Notes: a model not told the origin generated them from the letters alone. A stretch of 36,661 nucleotides of DNA from Actinomycetes bacterium (GCA_029780675.1 JAKOYE010000135.1:1-36661), one strand, 5' to 3'; numbered from the stretch's first letter, positions 7,988-17,828 are shown. Made by a program: numbers and translations.

Positions 7988-10849
7988 CTACCCGCTGTCA
8001 ACAGATACGACGCCGCGCCGGATATCGTCGACCGCGCGTTTCGCGGCCTTGCGCAGCCCGGCCTCCGGCGCGCAGATGCGAACCTGGTCGAGCAGGTCGA
8101 GCACCTGGCGGCACCAGCGCACGAAATCCCCGGCCGACAGCGGCGAACCGTTGCCGGCGGCGTCCGAAGCGGCCAGCGCGGCAGCCAGATCGCCGGTGGT
8201 GGCCCAGCGGTGAATCGCGGGGGCGAATCCCTCGTCGGGCTCCCGGGTCGGCTGCAACCGGTGCCGGTGCTCGTCCGCGCGCAACTGCCCGGACAGCCGG
8301 CGGGTGTTCGCCAGGGCACGCCGGACGGCCGGGGTCGGCAGGTCGATGGTGTGGGCCGGGGTGGGTCCGTCGCCGCCGCGGGCTTCGAAGACCATCGCCG
8401 AGAGGACGGCGGCGAGTTCGGCGGGCTGAAGCCCGGTCCACACCCCGCTGCGCAGACACTCGGCGACGAGCAGGTCGCTCTCGCTGTAGATCCTGGCCAG
8501 CAGCCGGCCGTCGTCGGTCACCCGGAGCTCGTCACCTTCCTGCCCGCCGGCCCTGATCCCCGAGTCGCTTCGCTCCTGCCCGCTGGGAGACTCGATGAAC
8601 CCCCGCTCGGTCAGCAGCCCGACGATCCGATCGAAGGTCCGGGCCAGCGAGTTGGTGGCCGCGTTCACCTTCCGGGCGATCTCGGCGTTGTCGCGCTCCA
8701 CCCGCAGGTAGCGCTCGGCGGCGCGGACGAGGGACTCGCGGTCGGCCAGCCGATGACCCGGATGCCGGCGCACCTCCTCGCGCAGCGCGATCAGTTCGGG
8801 ATCGACGTCGGCGGGGTCTCCGGACCCACGGGTTCGCCTCCTGGCCGAGGGAAGGACCAAGCCCTCGGCCGCCGACCGCAGGGCCGAGGACAGATCGCGG
8901 CGCACCCTCGGTTGACGGTGCTCCACCCGCTTGGGCAGGGTCATCGAGCCGATCGGGCCGCTCGCCCCGGTGTAATCGGTGGAGGAGATCCGTCCCGCCC
9001 ACCGGTGTTCGGTCAGCACCAGAGGCCGCGGATCATCGGCGTCCCGGGCCGGTTCGAGTACCACCGCAAGCCCGCCGTGCCGACCGGTGATGGTGATGAT
9101 GTCGCCGCGCCGCAGCGCACCCAGGGCGTCGCCGGCGGCCGCGCGCCGCTGCAGCCGCGACATCCGGGCCTGGGCGCGCTCCCGCTCGCCGATCTTGGCG
9201 CGTAACCGGACGTAATCAAGGACAACCGGTTCGGTGGGGTTCTTCCCGCGGTCCCAGTCGAGTTCGGCGGCGATGTCGTCGAGCAACTTCTCACCCCGCT
9301 CGGCGCCACGCACGAGACCCACCACCGACCGGTCGGCCTGGTACTGCGCGAAGGAACGCTCCAGCAGTCGGTGGGCCTGCTCCGGACCCATCTGGCCGAC
9401 CAGGTTGATGGTCATGTTGTACGACGGCGCGAAGGAACTCCGCAGCGGAAAGGTCCGGGTCGAGGCCAGCCCGGCGATCTCAGTCGGTTCGGCGGTGCTC
9501 TCCTGCGGGTTCCAGAGCACGACGGCGTGGCCCTCCACGTCGATGCCCCGGCGCCCGGCCCGGCCGGTCAGCTGGGTGTACTCCCCCGGTGTCAGCGGCA
9601 GGTGCTGCTCGCCGTTGAACTTCACCAGCTTTTCCAGGACCACGGTGCGGGCCGGCATGTTGATGCCGAGAGCCAGTGTCTCGGTGGCGAAGACGGCCTT
9701 CACGAGTCCGGCGGTGAACAGTTCCTCGACGGTGTGGCGGAAGATGGGCAGCATCCCGGCGTGGTGGGCGGCCAGCCCGCGCAACAGGCCCTCCCGCCAC
9801 TCGTGGTAACCCAGAACCGCCAGGTCGGAGTCGGCGAGGTCGGCGCAGCGCCGTTCGATGACCTCGGCGATCCGGGCCCGCTCCGCTTCGGTCGTGAGTC
9901 GCAGGGATCCGCGCAGGCACTGCTTCACCGCGCCGTCGCAGCCGGCTCTGGAGAAGATGAAGGTGATGGCCGGCAGCAGGCCCTCCCGATCGAGGGTGGC
10001 GATGACATCGGGCCGCGACGGCGGCCGGAACAGGCCGGTTCCGCCCGGCCGACCGTCGCGATGTCCGCGGCGCGGCTGCCATTCGGTCAGCCGCTCGGCC
10101 TCCCGGCGGTGGGCGATGTGCCGGGTCAGTTCGGGATCCACCCGCAACTTCCCGCCCGGGGCGGCTTTCCCCGCGTCGTAGTCGAACAGGTCGAACAGCC
10201 GCCTGCCCACCAGGACGTGTTGCCACAGCGGAACCGGCCGGTGTTCGTCGACCACGACGGCGGTGTCACCCCGAACGGTCTTGATCCAGCCGCCGAACTC
10301 CTCGGCGTTGCTCACCGTGGCCGACAGGCTGACCAGGCGCACCTCTTCGGGCAGGTGCAGGATCACCTCCTCCCAGACCGCGCCGCGCATCCGGTCGGCC
10401 AGGAAGTGCACCTCGTCCATCACCACATGGGAGAGGCCGTGCAGTGCGTCAGACCCGGCGTAGAGCATGTTGCGCAGGACCTCGGTGGTCATCACCACCA
10501 CCGGGGCGTCGCCGTTGATGGACTGGTCACCGGTCAGCAGGCCGATGCGCTCGGCGCCGTACCGGCGCACCAGATCGTTGTGCTTCTGGTTGCTGAGCGC
10601 CTTGATGGGCGTGGTGTAGAAGCATTTCTGCCCGGCGGCCAGCGCCAGGTGCACCGCGAACTCGCCGACCACCGTCTTGCCCGCCCCGGTGGGCGCGCAC
10701 ACCAGCACCCCATGACCCCGTTCGAGTGCCTCGCAAGCCTGAACCTGGAAGGGGTCCAGTCGGAAGGTCAGCTGTTCGGCGAACTCCGCCAGTTGCGAGC
10801 CCGGCGTGTGCTCCACGGAAGGCTCAGGTGAATCAGGTGATGTCGTCAT
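7988..10849 (-). CDS. helY: Ski2-like ATP-dependent RNA/DNA helicase HelY
   Basis: A 953-residue superfamily 2 helicase. The N-terminal RecA domain has Walker [14 protein letters not shown] and the DEVH box [15 protein letters not shown] appears as [12 protein letters not shown], and the second RecA domain has [18 protein letters not shown] and [12 protein letters not shown] (motif VI). The C-terminal half carries the Ski2/Mtr4-type extension. I start it at ATG 10849 ([12 protein letters not shown]), overlapping the tatC end by 17 bases, which implies one operon tatA-tatC-helY. It is longer than M. tuberculosis HelY (about 906), partly because of an in-frame repeat insertion near 8536-8592. 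The substrate (RNA or DNA) is not determined by sequence. Confidence 0.93.
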   Translation of the reverse strand: MTTSPDSPEPSVEHTPGSQLAEFAEQLTFRLDPFQVQACEALERGHGVLVCAPTGAGKTVVGEFAVHLALAAGQKCFYTTPIKALSNQKHNDLVRRYGAERIGLLTGDQSINGDAPVVVMTTEVLRNMLYAGSDALHGLSHVVMDEVHFLADRMRGAVWEEVILHLPEEVRLVSLSATVSNAEEFGGWIKTVRGDTAVVVDEHRPVPLWQHVLVGRRLFDLFDYDAGKAAPGGKLRVDPELTRHIAHRREAERLTEWQPRRGHRDGRPGGTGLFRPPSRPDVIATLDREGLLPAITFIFSRAGCDGAVKQCLRGSLRLTTEAERARIAEVIERRCADLADSDLAVLGYHEWREGLLRGLAAHHAGMLPIFRHTVEELFTAGLVKAVFATETLALGINMPARTVVLEKLVKFNGEQHLPLTPGEYTQLTGRAGRRGIDVEGHAVVLWNPQESTAEPTEIAGLASTRTFPLRSSFAPSYNMTINLVGQMGPEQAHRLLERSFAQYQADRSVVGLVRGAERGEKLLDDIAAELDWDRGKNPTEPVVLDYVRLRAKIGERERAQARMSRLQRRAAAGDALGALRRGDIITITGRHGGLAVVLEPARDADDPRPLVLTEHRWAGRISSTDYTGASGPIGSMTLPKRVEHRQPRVRRDLSSALRSAAEGLVLPSARRRTRGSGDPADVDPELIALREEVRRHPGHRLADRESLVRAAERYLRVERDNAEIARKVNAATNSLARTFDRIVGLLTERGFIESPSGQERSDSGIRAGGQEGDELRVTDDGRLLARIYSESDLLVAECLRSGVWTGLQPAELAAVLSAMVFEARGGDGPTPAHTIDLPTPAVRRALANTRRLSGQLRADEHRHRLQPTREPDEGFAPAIHRWATTGDLAAALAASDAAGNGSPLSAGDFVRWCRQVLDLLDQVRICAPEAGLRKAAKRAVDDIRRGVVSVDSG
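8536..8592 (-). repeat. 36-bp in-frame insertion flanked by 8-bp direct repeats within helY
   Basis: Read on the minus strand, GGGCAGGA occurs twice, 36 bases apart, bracketing a segment that codes for [12 protein letters not shown]. It lies between a helix ending FIES and the conserved [16 protein letters not shown] segment. The segment is hydrophilic and looks like a tandem-duplication or insertion product tolerated in a loop. It contains GGGGATCAGGG, which also occurs in the repeat inside the FAD monooxygenase gene at 27877-27921. Confidence 0.6.
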
Positions 10850-11801
10850 GCTCGGATCGCCCGGAGAAGGACGGGTTCGCCGGTGCCGCCACCGGTGCCG
10901 CCACCGGGGCCGGCGGGTCGAGGGGCGCGGCCCGGTCATCGGGAATCTCGGCCGCGGCGGCCCGGGCCTCCCGCTTGGCCTTGCGCCGGTCGTGCAACCG
11001 GGCCACCTGGATGGCGAACTCGAGCAACAGCGTCAGTGCCAGCCCGAGGGCGATCATGGAGAACGGGTCCGACCCCGGGGTGGCCACGGCGGCGAAGGCG
11101 AACACCCCGAAGATCAGACCGCGCCGCCACGCCTTGAGCTTCTCGTAGCTGAGCACACCGATGACGTTGAGCATCACGATCAGCAGCGGGAATTCGAAAC
11201 CCACCCCGAACACCAGCAGAAGGTTGATCAGAAACCCGAAGTACTGGTCACCGGACAGCGCGGTCACCTGGACATCGCTGCCGACGGTGAGCAGGAAGTA
11301 CAGGGCCTTGGACAGCACCACGTAGGCCAGGATCGCGCCCCCCACGAACAGCGTGGCCGCCGAGACGACGAACACCGCCGCGAACCGACGCTCGTTGCGG
11401 TACAGACCCGGCGTGATGAACGCCCACAACTGGTGGAACCAGACCGGGCAGGCGAGCACGATGCCGGCCGTCAGAGCGACCTTGAGCCGCAACATGAACT
11501 GGTCGAACGGGGCGGTCGCCAGCAGGCGACAGCCGCCGTCGGGGCTGATGTCCGCTCGGGCCGACTCCGGCAGCGAACAGTAGGGCCGCCGAATCCACTC
11601 CCCGAGGCTCTCGAATCCGAAAAGACCGTGGCTGTACCAGAAGAACCCGACCGTCGTCGTGATCACGATCGCGGCCAGCGAGATCAGCAGCCGGGTGCGG
11701 AGTTCCCGAACGTGCTCCACCAACGACATGGTGCCGTCGGGGTTGGTGCGGCTGCGCCGCCTCCGCGGATCGAGCCGCAGCAGAAACTTGGGGGTACGCA
11801 C
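10833..11801 (-). CDS. tatC: Sec-independent protein translocase subunit TatC
   Basis: TatC recognises twin-arginine signal peptides and forms the core of the Tat export channel. The 322-residue protein has the six-helix TatC topology. Family signatures are [17 protein letters not shown] (cytoplasmic N-terminus and TM1), [14 protein letters not shown] (periplasmic loop and TM2 start), [17 protein letters not shown], and [15 protein letters not shown]. The arginine-rich N-terminus and charged C-terminal tail are typical of actinobacterial TatC. Start is GTG 11801. The C-terminal coding end overlaps helY. With tatA 44 bp upstream it forms the conserved tatA-tatC operon. Confidence 0.97.
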   Translation of the reverse strand: MRTPKFLLRLDPRRRRSRTNPDGTMSLVEHVRELRTRLLISLAAIVITTTVGFFWYSHGLFGFESLGEWIRRPYCSLPESARADISPDGGCRLLATAPFDQFMLRLKVALTAGIVLACPVWFHQLWAFITPGLYRNERRFAAVFVVSAATLFVGGAILAYVVLSKALYFLLTVGSDVQVTALSGDQYFGFLINLLLVFGVGFEFPLLIVMLNVIGVLSYEKLKAWRRGLIFGVFAFAAVATPGSDPFSMIALGLALTLLLEFAIQVARLHDRRKAKREARAAAAEIPDDRAAPLDPPAPVAAPVAAPANPSFSGRSEHDDIT

Positions 11802-11845
11802 GCCAATTCCCTAGCGCCGCCGGCAGCGGCGCGGTACCGGTTCGC

Positions 11846-12115
11846 TCAGGCCGACGGGTTGGGTGCCGGTGGGGCGGGCGGAACGGGAGTGACCGGAGCC
11901 TCCAGCCGGTCGGACTGCACCTGCTGAATCGGAGGCTGCGCGGGTGTGACGGCCGCGTTCCCCTTCTGCTCGGACTGCAGTTCCTTGACCTCGGACTTGA
12001 AGATGCGCATGGACTTGCCCAGCGAGCGCGCCGCATCCGGAAGGCGCTTGGACCCGAAGAGGATCACCACCACCAGAAGCAGGATGATCCAGTGCCACGG
12101 TTGTAATGCACCCAA
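11846..12115 (-). CDS. tatA: Twin-arginine translocase subunit TatA, TTG start
   Basis: TatA oligomerises to open the Tat pathway in the inner membrane. The 89-residue product begins [20 protein letters not shown] (one membrane helix), followed by the hinge FGSKRLPD and an amphipathic helix [18 protein letters not shown], then a Pro/Gln-rich tail ([13 protein letters not shown]). I choose TTG 12115 because GGAGGTAA lies six bases upstream and the encoded protein then aligns with TatA of M. tuberculosis, starting just before its PWHW. An upstream in-frame ATG at 12211 would add 32 basic residues that do not fit the family and would overlap pafC. The gene follows pafC by 19 bases. Confidence 0.93.
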   Translation of the reverse strand: MGALQPWHWIILLLVVVILFGSKRLPDAARSLGKSMRIFKSEVKELQSEQKGNAAVTPAQPPIQQVQSDRLEAPVTPVPPAPPAPNPSA

Positions 12116-12134
12116 TTCAGTTACCTCCGGCCCG

Positions 12135-13127
12135 TCAGACGTCGGTTTTGATGCTACCCGCCGCCAGCTCCCGGTACGCCGCCAGCGCTTCGGTCGCGGC
12201 GTTGCGGACACGCTCGGCCAGCGATGCCGGCGCCAACACGGTCACGTCGGCGCCGAACCCCAGGATCAGCCGGGCCATCCAGTCCTCCGCGGCGTAGGTC
12301 ATCTCCGCCAGACAGGCGCCGTCGGGGACGCCGCCGCCGAAATCCGATGCCGGCAACACCCGCATCGGGAAGTACTCGAGCACCCAGGCCGCCTGCGGCG
12401 CGATGCGCAGCGTGGCCGACGGCAACGACGGGTCGGCGTCGAACAGCGCGGTGTTGGGCGGGGCCGCCGCGGCGGGACGCGGTGCCGCCGCGGGTTCGTC
12501 GAGAACCCGCGCGTCGACGATGCGGTCGAATCGGAATAACCGGACCCCTTCCGCCTGCCGGCACCACGCCTCCAGGTAGCTGTGGTCACCGACCAGAACC
12601 ACCCGGATCGGGTCCACCACGCGGGTCGACAGCGCATCGCGCGAGGCCGAGTAGTAGTCGATGGAGACCGCCCGGCCGTCCCGGACGGCCGCCCGCACGG
12701 CGGCGGCCGCCTGCGCCTCCACCGGAGCGGGCGGGTCCACCGCGGCGGGCGGGTCCACCGCGGCGGCGGCCTCGATCTTGGCGATCGCACTGCGCGCGGC
12801 GGCGGGGTCGACGACACCGGGGATGTCGGCCAACGCGCGCAACGCGATCAGCAACCCGGTGGCCTCGGTCGAGGTCAGCCGCAGCGGCCGGTCCATGCCC
12901 GCCGAGAAGGTGACCTTGATCGTGTCGTCGGACAGTTCGAAGTCGATCAGGTCACCGGGGGTGTAGCCGGGCAGGCCGCAGATCCACAGCTGATCGATGT
13001 CCAGTTCCAACTGTTTGCGGCTGACACCCAGATCGGCGGCCGCCTTGTCGAAGCTGACCCGAGGATTGGCCTGGAAGTACGGCACCATGTTCAACAGCCG
13101 CACCAGGCGGTTGGCGACGGGAGTCAT
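12135..13127 (-). CDS. pafC: WYL-domain transcriptional regulator PafC
   Basis: PafC pairs with PafB to form an activator of the LexA/RecA-independent DNA-damage response in mycobacteria. The 330-residue protein has an N-terminal winged helix ([29 protein letters not shown] is its start; only part of this is conserved family-wide) and a central WYL domain marked by [20 protein letters not shown] and [20 protein letters not shown], then a C-terminal WCX segment. ATG 13127 overlaps a mini-ORF stop as ATGA, in the tandem repeat that separates it from pafB. Residues near 120-135 carry an in-frame VDPPAA duplication. It is slightly longer than Rv2095c (about 316). Confidence 0.94.
   Translation of the reverse strand: MTPVANRLVRLLNMVPYFQANPRVSFDKAAADLGVSRKQLELDIDQLWICGLPGYTPGDLIDFELSDDTIKVTFSAGMDRPLRLTSTEATGLLIALRALADIPGVVDPAAARSAIAKIEAAAAVDPPAAVDPPAPVEAQAAAAVRAAVRDGRAVSIDYYSASRDALSTRVVDPIRVVLVGDHSYLEAWCRQAEGVRLFRFDRIVDARVLDEPAAAPRPAAAAPPNTALFDADPSLPSATLRIAPQAAWVLEYFPMRVLPASDFGGGVPDGACLAEMTYAAEDWMARLILGFGADVTVLAPASLAERVRNAATEALAAYRELAAGSIKTDV
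12733..12768 (-). repeat. 18-bp in-frame duplication (VDPPAA) in pafC
   Basis: Two 18-bp units, GGGTCCACCGCG-containing on the plus strand and starting at 12733 and 12751, encode [12 protein letters not shown]. They fall in the linker between the winged helix and the WYL domain, next to alanine-rich stretches, so length variation here is probably tolerated. Confidence 0.7.
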
Positions 13128-13197
13128 GCGCGATCCACCTTCGGCTCCTCGCTGGCGGTCATGCGCGATCCACCTTCGGCTCCTCGCTGGCGGTCAT
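13123..13197 (-). repeat. Two perfect 35-bp tandem repeats at the pafB/pafC junction
   Basis: The units 13197-13163 and 13162-13128 are identical over 35 bases, and pafC itself starts with the first five bases of a third (ATGAC). Each unit contains ATG at its start and an AAGGTGGA Shine-Dalgarno-like run placed six bases ahead of the next ATG. The core GAGGAGCCGAAGGTGG resembles the core of the repeat ahead of cobL (GAAGAACCGAAGAGTGG), with the same 35-bp period, so both probably belong to one dispersed repeat family. Confidence 0.93.
13124..13197 (-). other. Two coupled 12-codon mini-ORFs between pafB and pafC
   Basis: Mini-ORFs 13197-13159 and 13162-13124 both encode [12 protein letters not shown]. 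The first ATG overlaps the pafB stop, and each mini-ORF stop overlaps the next ATG as ATGA, ending with the pafC start. This keeps pafC translationally coupled to pafB through two re-initiation steps. Peptide function is not claimed. Confidence 0.5.
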
Positions 13198-14192
13198 TCG
13201 CCGGCCTGCGCGGTGAGCCGGTCGATGACGTCGTCGCGCAGGGCCGCCGGTTCGAGCACCAGGGCGTCGGCGCCGTAGCCGGCGACCTCCCGGGCCAGCC
13301 AGTCCGACGTTCCCCACTCCATCTCGATCACGTCGCCGTCACGCTCCCCTATCCGACCTCGACCGACAACGCGGCCCGCCCGACGCAAGGCGGTCGCGCG
13401 GCTGTCGGCGACCCACACCTGCGCCCGGCCCGCCCCCGTCGTCTCCCCGTTCACCGAGCCGATCGCCTGTTCGACGATGGCGCCCAAGTCGACCCCGTCA
13501 GGCCGTTTGACCTCGCCACGCGCCCCGAGCGCCTCGACCTCGACGACCCGGGACAGCCGGAAGACGCGGGTGGCCGCACGGTCGCGGTCGTGCCCGACCA
13601 GATACCAGCGGCCGCGGGAAGTCACCACACCCCACGGCTCGACGGTCCGCCACGAGTAGGGCTCGGCGGGATTGCGTCGGTGCCGAAACCGCACTGCCTG
13701 CCCCGCCTCCACGGCCGCGAGCACCGCACCGAGGGCCTCCTCCGATCCGCGCAGCCCGGTCGGCCCGGCGCCGGTAGTGATCGCCACCTCGCCAGCCGGG
13801 TCGACGTCGACGCCGGCGGCCCGAAGCTTGATCACCGCGTTCTGCGCGGCGGTGATCCGCTCCGGGGACTCCCACAACTTGGTCGCAACCGCCACCGCGG
13901 CCGCCTCGTCGGCGGTCAAATCGATCTCGGGAAGGGCGTAGGCCTGCTGTTTGATGCGGTAGCCCTCGGTCGTGTCGAAGAACGACACCTTGCCGGTCTC
14001 CAGCGGAATCCCGAGGTCACGCAGTTCGCTCTTGTCGCGCTCGAACATCCGGGAGAACGCCTCGTCGGTGGAGTTCTGGTAGCCGATGACATTGGCTCGG
14101 ATCCGCTCGGCGGTGAGGAACCCGCGCGTCGACAGCAGGGCGATGACGAGGTTCGTCAGCCGCTCGACCTTCGAGATTTTGGTGGGCGCCAC
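13194..14192 (-). CDS. pafB: WYL-domain transcriptional regulator PafB
   Basis: PafB is the partner of PafC in the DNA-damage-responsive activator. The 332-residue protein begins APTKISKVERLTNLVIALL, the start of the winged-helix DNA-binding domain. The WYL domain follows (AVRFRHRRNPAEPYSWRTVE, then RGRWYLVGHDRDRAATRVFR, which carries the WYL motif itself), and a WCX-type C-terminus ends AQAGE. GTG 14192 is selected because the length and N-terminus then match the mycobacterial family; no strong ribosome site precedes it. pafA lies 35 bases upstream on the same strand. The stop overlaps the first repeat mini-ORF. Confidence 0.94.
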   Translation of the reverse strand: MAPTKISKVERLTNLVIALLSTRGFLTAERIRANVIGYQNSTDEAFSRMFERDKSELRDLGIPLETGKVSFFDTTEGYRIKQQAYALPEIDLTADEAAAVAVATKLWESPERITAAQNAVIKLRAAGVDVDPAGEVAITTGAGPTGLRGSEEALGAVLAAVEAGQAVRFRHRRNPAEPYSWRTVEPWGVVTSRGRWYLVGHDRDRAATRVFRLSRVVEVEALGARGEVKRPDGVDLGAIVEQAIGSVNGETTGAGRAQVWVADSRATALRRAGRVVGRGRIGERDGDVIEMEWGTSDWLAREVAGYGADALVLEPAALRDDVIDRLTAQAGE

Positions 14193-14227
14193 GCTGGTCA
14201 GGGTAACGGCGCGCGGGTCGGGCCCAG

Positions 14228-15586
14228 TCACATACTGGCGATCAGCCGCTTGACCCGCTCGTCGCTGGACCGGAACGGGTCCTTGCACAGGACGGTGCGC
14301 TGCGCCTGGTCGTTGAGCTTGAGGTGCACCCAGTCGACGGTGAAGTCCCGGCCGGCGTCCTGAGCGGCGGCGATGAACTCCCCGCGCAGCTTGGCGCGGG
14401 TGGTCTGCGGCGGGGTGTCGACGGCGGCGTCGATCTCCTCGTCGGTGGTGACCCGGGCGGCCAAGCCCTTGCGCTGGAGCAGGTCGAACACGCCGCGGCC
14501 GCGCTTGATGTCGTGGTAGGCGAGGTCCAACTGGCTGATTTTCGGGTCGGACAGCTCCATGTTGTAGCGGTCCTGGTAGCGCTGGAAGAGCTTGCGCTTG
14601 ATCACCCAGTCGATCTCGGTGTCGACCTTCGCGAAATCCTGGCTCTCCACCGCATCGAGCTGCCGGCCCCACAGGTCGACGACCTGGTCGAGCTGTTCGT
14701 TGGGCTCCCGGGACTGCAGGTACTCGGCGGCGCGGGCCCAGTACTCGCGTTGGATGTCCAACGCACTGGCCTGCCGTCCACCTGCCAGCCGGACCGGCCG
14801 GCGGCCGGTGACGTCGTGACTGACTTCGCGGATCGCGCGGATCGGATTGTCCAGCGAGAAGTCCCGGAACGGAACACCGGCCTCGATCATCTCCAGCACC
14901 AGCGCCGCGCTGCCCACCTTGAGCATGGTGGTCGTCTCGCTCATGTTGGAGTCCCCGACGATCACGTGCAGCCGGCGGTACTTCTCGGCATCGGCGTGCG
15001 GTTCGTCGCGGGTGTTGATGATCGGGCGTGATCGGGTCGTCGCCGAGGACACGCCCTCCCAGATGTGCTCGGCGCGCTGGGACAGACAGAAGGTGGCGGC
15101 CTTCGGGGTCTGCAGCACCTTGCCCGCCCCGCAGATCAACTGGCGCGTCACCAGGAACGGCAGCAGGACATCGGAGATGCGGGAGAACTCCCCCGCGCGG
15201 ACGATCAGGTAGTTCTCGTGACACCCGTAGGAGTTTCCGGCGGAGTCGGTGTTGTTCTTGAACAGATAGATGTCGCCGCCGATCCCCTCGTCGGCGAGGC
15301 GCTGCTCGGCGTCGACCAGCAGATCCTCCAGAACCCGCTCCCCGGCCCGGTCATGGGTGACCAGTTGCAGCAGGTTGTCGCACTCGGCGGTGGCGTACTC
15401 CGGGTGACTCCCGACATCGAGATAGAGCCGGGCGCCGTTGCGCAGGAACACGTTGGAACTGCGGCCCCAGGAGACCACCCGGCGGAACAGATACCGCGCG
15501 ACTTCGTCCGGGGACAGCCGGCGATGGCCGTGGAACGTGCAGGTGACACCAAACTCGGTCTCGATGCCCATGATCCGTCGCTGCAC
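14228..15586 (-). CDS. pafA: Pup--protein ligase PafA
   Basis: PafA uses ATP to join the C-terminal glutamate of Pup to lysines of target proteins through a phosphorylated intermediate. The 452-residue protein belongs to the glutamine-synthetase/carboxylate-amine ligase fold. The N-terminal [12 protein letters not shown] provides metal-binding glutamates, [16 protein letters not shown] carries the catalytic Asp of the family, and [19 protein letters not shown] and [19 protein letters not shown] are hallmark segments shared with Dop. GTG 15586 (VQRRIMG) gives exactly the length of the M. tuberculosis enzyme. It is upstream of pafB and pafC. No defects are visible. Confidence 0.97.
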   Translation of the reverse strand: MQRRIMGIETEFGVTCTFHGHRRLSPDEVARYLFRRVVSWGRSSNVFLRNGARLYLDVGSHPEYATAECDNLLQLVTHDRAGERVLEDLLVDAEQRLADEGIGGDIYLFKNNTDSAGNSYGCHENYLIVRAGEFSRISDVLLPFLVTRQLICGAGKVLQTPKAATFCLSQRAEHIWEGVSSATTRSRPIINTRDEPHADAEKYRRLHVIVGDSNMSETTTMLKVGSAALVLEMIEAGVPFRDFSLDNPIRAIREVSHDVTGRRPVRLAGGRQASALDIQREYWARAAEYLQSREPNEQLDQVVDLWGRQLDAVESQDFAKVDTEIDWVIKRKLFQRYQDRYNMELSDPKISQLDLAYHDIKRGRGVFDLLQRKGLAARVTTDEEIDAAVDTPPQTTRAKLRGEFIAAAQDAGRDFTVDWVHLKLNDQAQRTVLCKDPFRSSDERVKRLIASM

Positions 15587-15703
15587 GTCATCGAGCGTAC
15601 TGGTTTCCAGGCAGGTTGCCCGGCTTTGTCCGACGGCCGGTCTTCCATGTACCGACTGGGTCACATCGCGCGGCGGACTGTTCTCCCGGCGGCCAGAACT
15701 TCC

Positions 15704-15709
15704 CTACGC
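15704..15709 (+). promoter_or_regulatory. Possible -10 element for a leaderless small gene
   Basis: TACGCT fits TANNNT and ends seven bases before ATG 15717. No ribosome binding site is present, so a leaderless transcript starting at the ATG is likely. Confidence 0.4.
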
Positions 15710-15716
15710 TGGGCCG

Positions 15717-15935
15717 ATGCGCTTCGACTCGGTGCTCGGCCGCGGCATCTGGATGTTTCTGCTCGCGGCGGCCGCGGTGGTCGTGGTGATTCTCAGTTGG
15801 ATGGTGCCCGAACCCGCCCAGCAAACCGAGACCGTCCAGCGCATCGAACCGATTTCGTACACCAGTTGCGTCGAGCAGCCGCCCAGCTACGGCAGCGGGG
15901 CCATCGCTTCAGTCGATACGGGCTGCGGCCAGTAG
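15717..15935 (+). CDS. Small single-pass membrane protein between pafA and prcA
   Basis: A 72-residue protein I do not recognise. It begins MRFDSVLGRGIW, has one strongly hydrophobic helix (about residues 12-30, MFLLAAAAVVVVILSWMV), and then a polar outside segment with two cysteines (YTSCVEQ and TGCGQ). A membrane-anchored protein with a short extracytoplasmic tail is the likely topology. It is divergent from pafA by 130 bp and convergent with prcA. In M. tuberculosis this gap holds a large PE/PPE-containing block instead. A proteasome link is suggested only by position. Codon use (third-position GC-rich) matches the neighbours, which supports a real gene. Confidence 0.65.
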   Translation: MRFDSVLGRGIWMFLLAAAAVVVVILSWMVPEPAQQTETVQRIEPISYTSCVEQPPSYGSGAIASVDTGCGQ

Positions 15936-15979
15936 CCGGGACGGCACCGCTTGTGGACGTGATACCGCTTGAGGACGCT

Positions 15980-16717
15980 CTAGGACGGGGTGGGGGCCGG
16001 TAGCAGCGCCTCGAGCGCCGCACCGGTGATGCGCCGGAAGGCCCGCCGGGGTCGGCTGGCGTCGAGCACCGCGACCTCGAGGGTCGCCGGGCCCAGCGTT
16101 CGTGGCTCGGCGGACGGGGTCGCACTGCCTGCGGCACTGGCGATTCCGGCCTTCAGCGCCTCGACGGCGATCCGCAGCGCCTCGCCCAGTTCGGCGTTCT
16201 CGGCGTAGGACTCCTTGAGCGCGTTGATGATTGGGTCGGTGGTGCCGCCCATCACCACAAAATGCGGTTCGTCGGCGATGGATCCGTCATAGGTGATCCG
16301 GTACAACTCCGGAGCACGTGTCTCACCGAAATGGGCCACCTCCGCCACGCACAGTTCCACCTCGTAGGGCTTCGCCTGCTCGGTGAAGATGGTGCCGAGG
16401 GTCTGGGCGTAGACGTTGGCCAACTGCCGGCCGGTGACATCACGGCGGTCGTAGGCGTAGCCGCGGGTGTCGGCGTACTGGATTCCACCGCGGCGCAGGC
16501 TGTCGAACTCGTTGAATCGGCCGACCGCGGCGAAACCCACGCGGTCGTAGATCTCGCTGATCTTCTGCAACGACCGCGAGGGGTTCTCGGCCACGAACAG
16601 GACACCGCCCGCGTAGGCGAGTGCGACGACGCTTCGGCCCCGGGCGATGCCCTTGCGGGCGATCTCCGAACGCTCCCGCATCGCCTGCTCGGGAGAGATG
16701 AAGTACGGAAAGCTCAT
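15980..16717 (-). CDS. prcA: 20S proteasome subunit alpha
   Basis: The alpha subunit forms the outer heptameric rings of the 20S proteasome and gates substrate entry. The 245-residue protein starts [18 protein letters not shown], the gating N-terminus and H0 helix, with [36 protein letters not shown] and [18 protein letters not shown] matching the family. The C-terminal region before ATLEVAVLD has an insert (about residues 196-210, [15 protein letters not shown]) that differs from the M. tuberculosis sequence. ATG 16717 is 14 bases after the prcB stop. Co-transcribed with pup and prcB. Confidence 0.97.
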   Translation of the reverse strand: MSFPYFISPEQAMRERSEIARKGIARGRSVVALAYAGGVLFVAENPSRSLQKISEIYDRVGFAAVGRFNEFDSLRRGGIQYADTRGYAYDRRDVTGRQLANVYAQTLGTIFTEQAKPYEVELCVAEVAHFGETRAPELYRITYDGSIADEPHFVVMGGTTDPIINALKESYAENAELGEALRIAVEALKAGIASAAGSATPSAEPRTLGPATLEVAVLDASRPRRAFRRITGAALEALLPAPTPS

Positions 16718-16731
16718 GAACGCAGCACTCC

Positions 16732-17637
16732 CTAATCAGCCCGGGGCGGTTCGTTACTCGGGCCGCCACCGGAACCGTTCTCGTCGGTACGCGTCCGTCG
16801 CGCGACGACCGCACGGGCCAGTGCGGCGATGCGCTCCTCGGTGACTTCCTCGGCACCCGTGGCCTCGATCGTCACGGCGGTGGGATAGATGCCGCGAACC
16901 AGGTCCGGGCCGCCGGTGGCGGAATCGTCGTCGGCGGCGTCGTAGAGCGCCTCAACAGCCGCCTGCAGAGCCGAATCCGCATCGGACACAGCCGAATACA
17001 GCTTCTTCATCGACGACCGGGCGAACAGCGATCCGGAGCCGACGGCCTGATAGCCCTCCTCCTCGACATGCCAACCGCCGGCAGCGTCGAAGGAGACGAT
17101 CCGGCCCGCCGCCTGCGGGTTGGCGTCGTCGAGGTCGAAGCCGACCAGGAGTGGCAGCGCCACGAAACCCTGAAGTGCCGCGCCGAGATTGCCGCGCACC
17201 ATGATCGCCAGCCGGTTCACCTTGCCGGCGAAGGTCATCGGGACGCCTTCGAGCTTCTCGTAGTGCTCGAGTTCGACGGCGTAGAGCCGGGCGAATTCCA
17301 TCGCCAGCGCGGCCGTCCCGGCGATACCGGTGGCGGTGTAATCGTCGGTGATGTAGACCTTCTGGACATCGCGGCCGGCGATCATGTTGCCCTGAGTGGA
17401 CCGCCGGTCCCCCGCGATCAGCACCCCGCCCGGATACTTCAGCGCCACGATGGTGGTGCCGTGTGGCAGCGCGTCTCCGGGAACCCCCGGGGTCGCGGCG
17501 GCGAAACGACTGGCCGGCAGCAACTCCGGCGCCTTGCGCCGCAGGAACTCCGAGAACGAGGACAGGTCGACGGAATCGGCGAACGACGCCGTCAGGGGTG
17601 AATGGGGGGAAAGACGCTCAGCAGAGGGCCAGGTCAC
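16732..17637 (-). CDS. prcB: 20S proteasome subunit beta (threonine protease precursor)
   Basis: PrcB forms the inner catalytic rings. The 301-residue precursor has a 60-residue propeptide ending ALPHG, then Thr61 as mature N-terminus and nucleophile in [20 protein letters not shown]; the Asp and Lys needed for activity are in AGDRRS and [28 protein letters not shown] and [20 protein letters not shown] are family signatures. GTG 17637 overlaps the pup stop by four bases (GTGA), so synthesis is coupled to pup. The C-terminal tail is Gly/Asn-rich and variable, as expected. Confidence 0.97.
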   Translation of the reverse strand: MTWPSAERLSPHSPLTASFADSVDLSSFSEFLRRKAPELLPASRFAAATPGVPGDALPHGTTIVALKYPGGVLIAGDRRSTQGNMIAGRDVQKVYITDDYTATGIAGTAALAMEFARLYAVELEHYEKLEGVPMTFAGKVNRLAIMVRGNLGAALQGFVALPLLVGFDLDDANPQAAGRIVSFDAAGGWHVEEEGYQAVGSGSLFARSSMKKLYSAVSDADSALQAAVEALYDAADDDSATGGPDLVRGIYPTAVTIEATGAEEVTEERIAALARAVVARRTRTDENGSGGGPSNEPPRAD

Positions 17638-17828
17638 TGTCCGCCCTTTTGGACGTACGCGCGCACGAAGTCCTCGGCGTTCTCCTCGAGCACATCGTCG
17701 ATTTCGTCCAGCAGGTCATCGGTCTCCGCGGCAAGCCTCTCGCGACGCTCCTGCCCGCCGGCCGCGTCGCCGGAGAGGTCGTCGTCCTCGCCGCCGCCTC
17801 CGCCACGCTTGGTCTGTTCTTGAGCCAT
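17634..17828 (-). CDS. pup: Prokaryotic ubiquitin-like protein Pup (GGQ form)
   Basis: Pup is the 64-residue, mostly disordered tag attached to substrates of the mycobacterial proteasome. It begins [18 protein letters not shown] and ends [11 protein letters not shown]. The C-terminal Gln must be deamidated to Glu by Dop before PafA can use it. The helical segment about 21-51 ([20 protein letters not shown] is its core) binds the Mpa coiled coil. ATG 17828 has AGGAGG six bases upstream. The stop overlaps prcB. Confidence 0.98.
   Translation of the reverse strand: MAQEQTKRGGGGGEDDDLSGDAAGGQERRERLAAETDDLLDEIDDVLEENAEDFVRAYVQKGGQ

Noticed and set aside
12582..14363. A 593-codon open frame on the plus strand
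   Set aside because: It is antisense to pafC and pafB, whose identity is secure.
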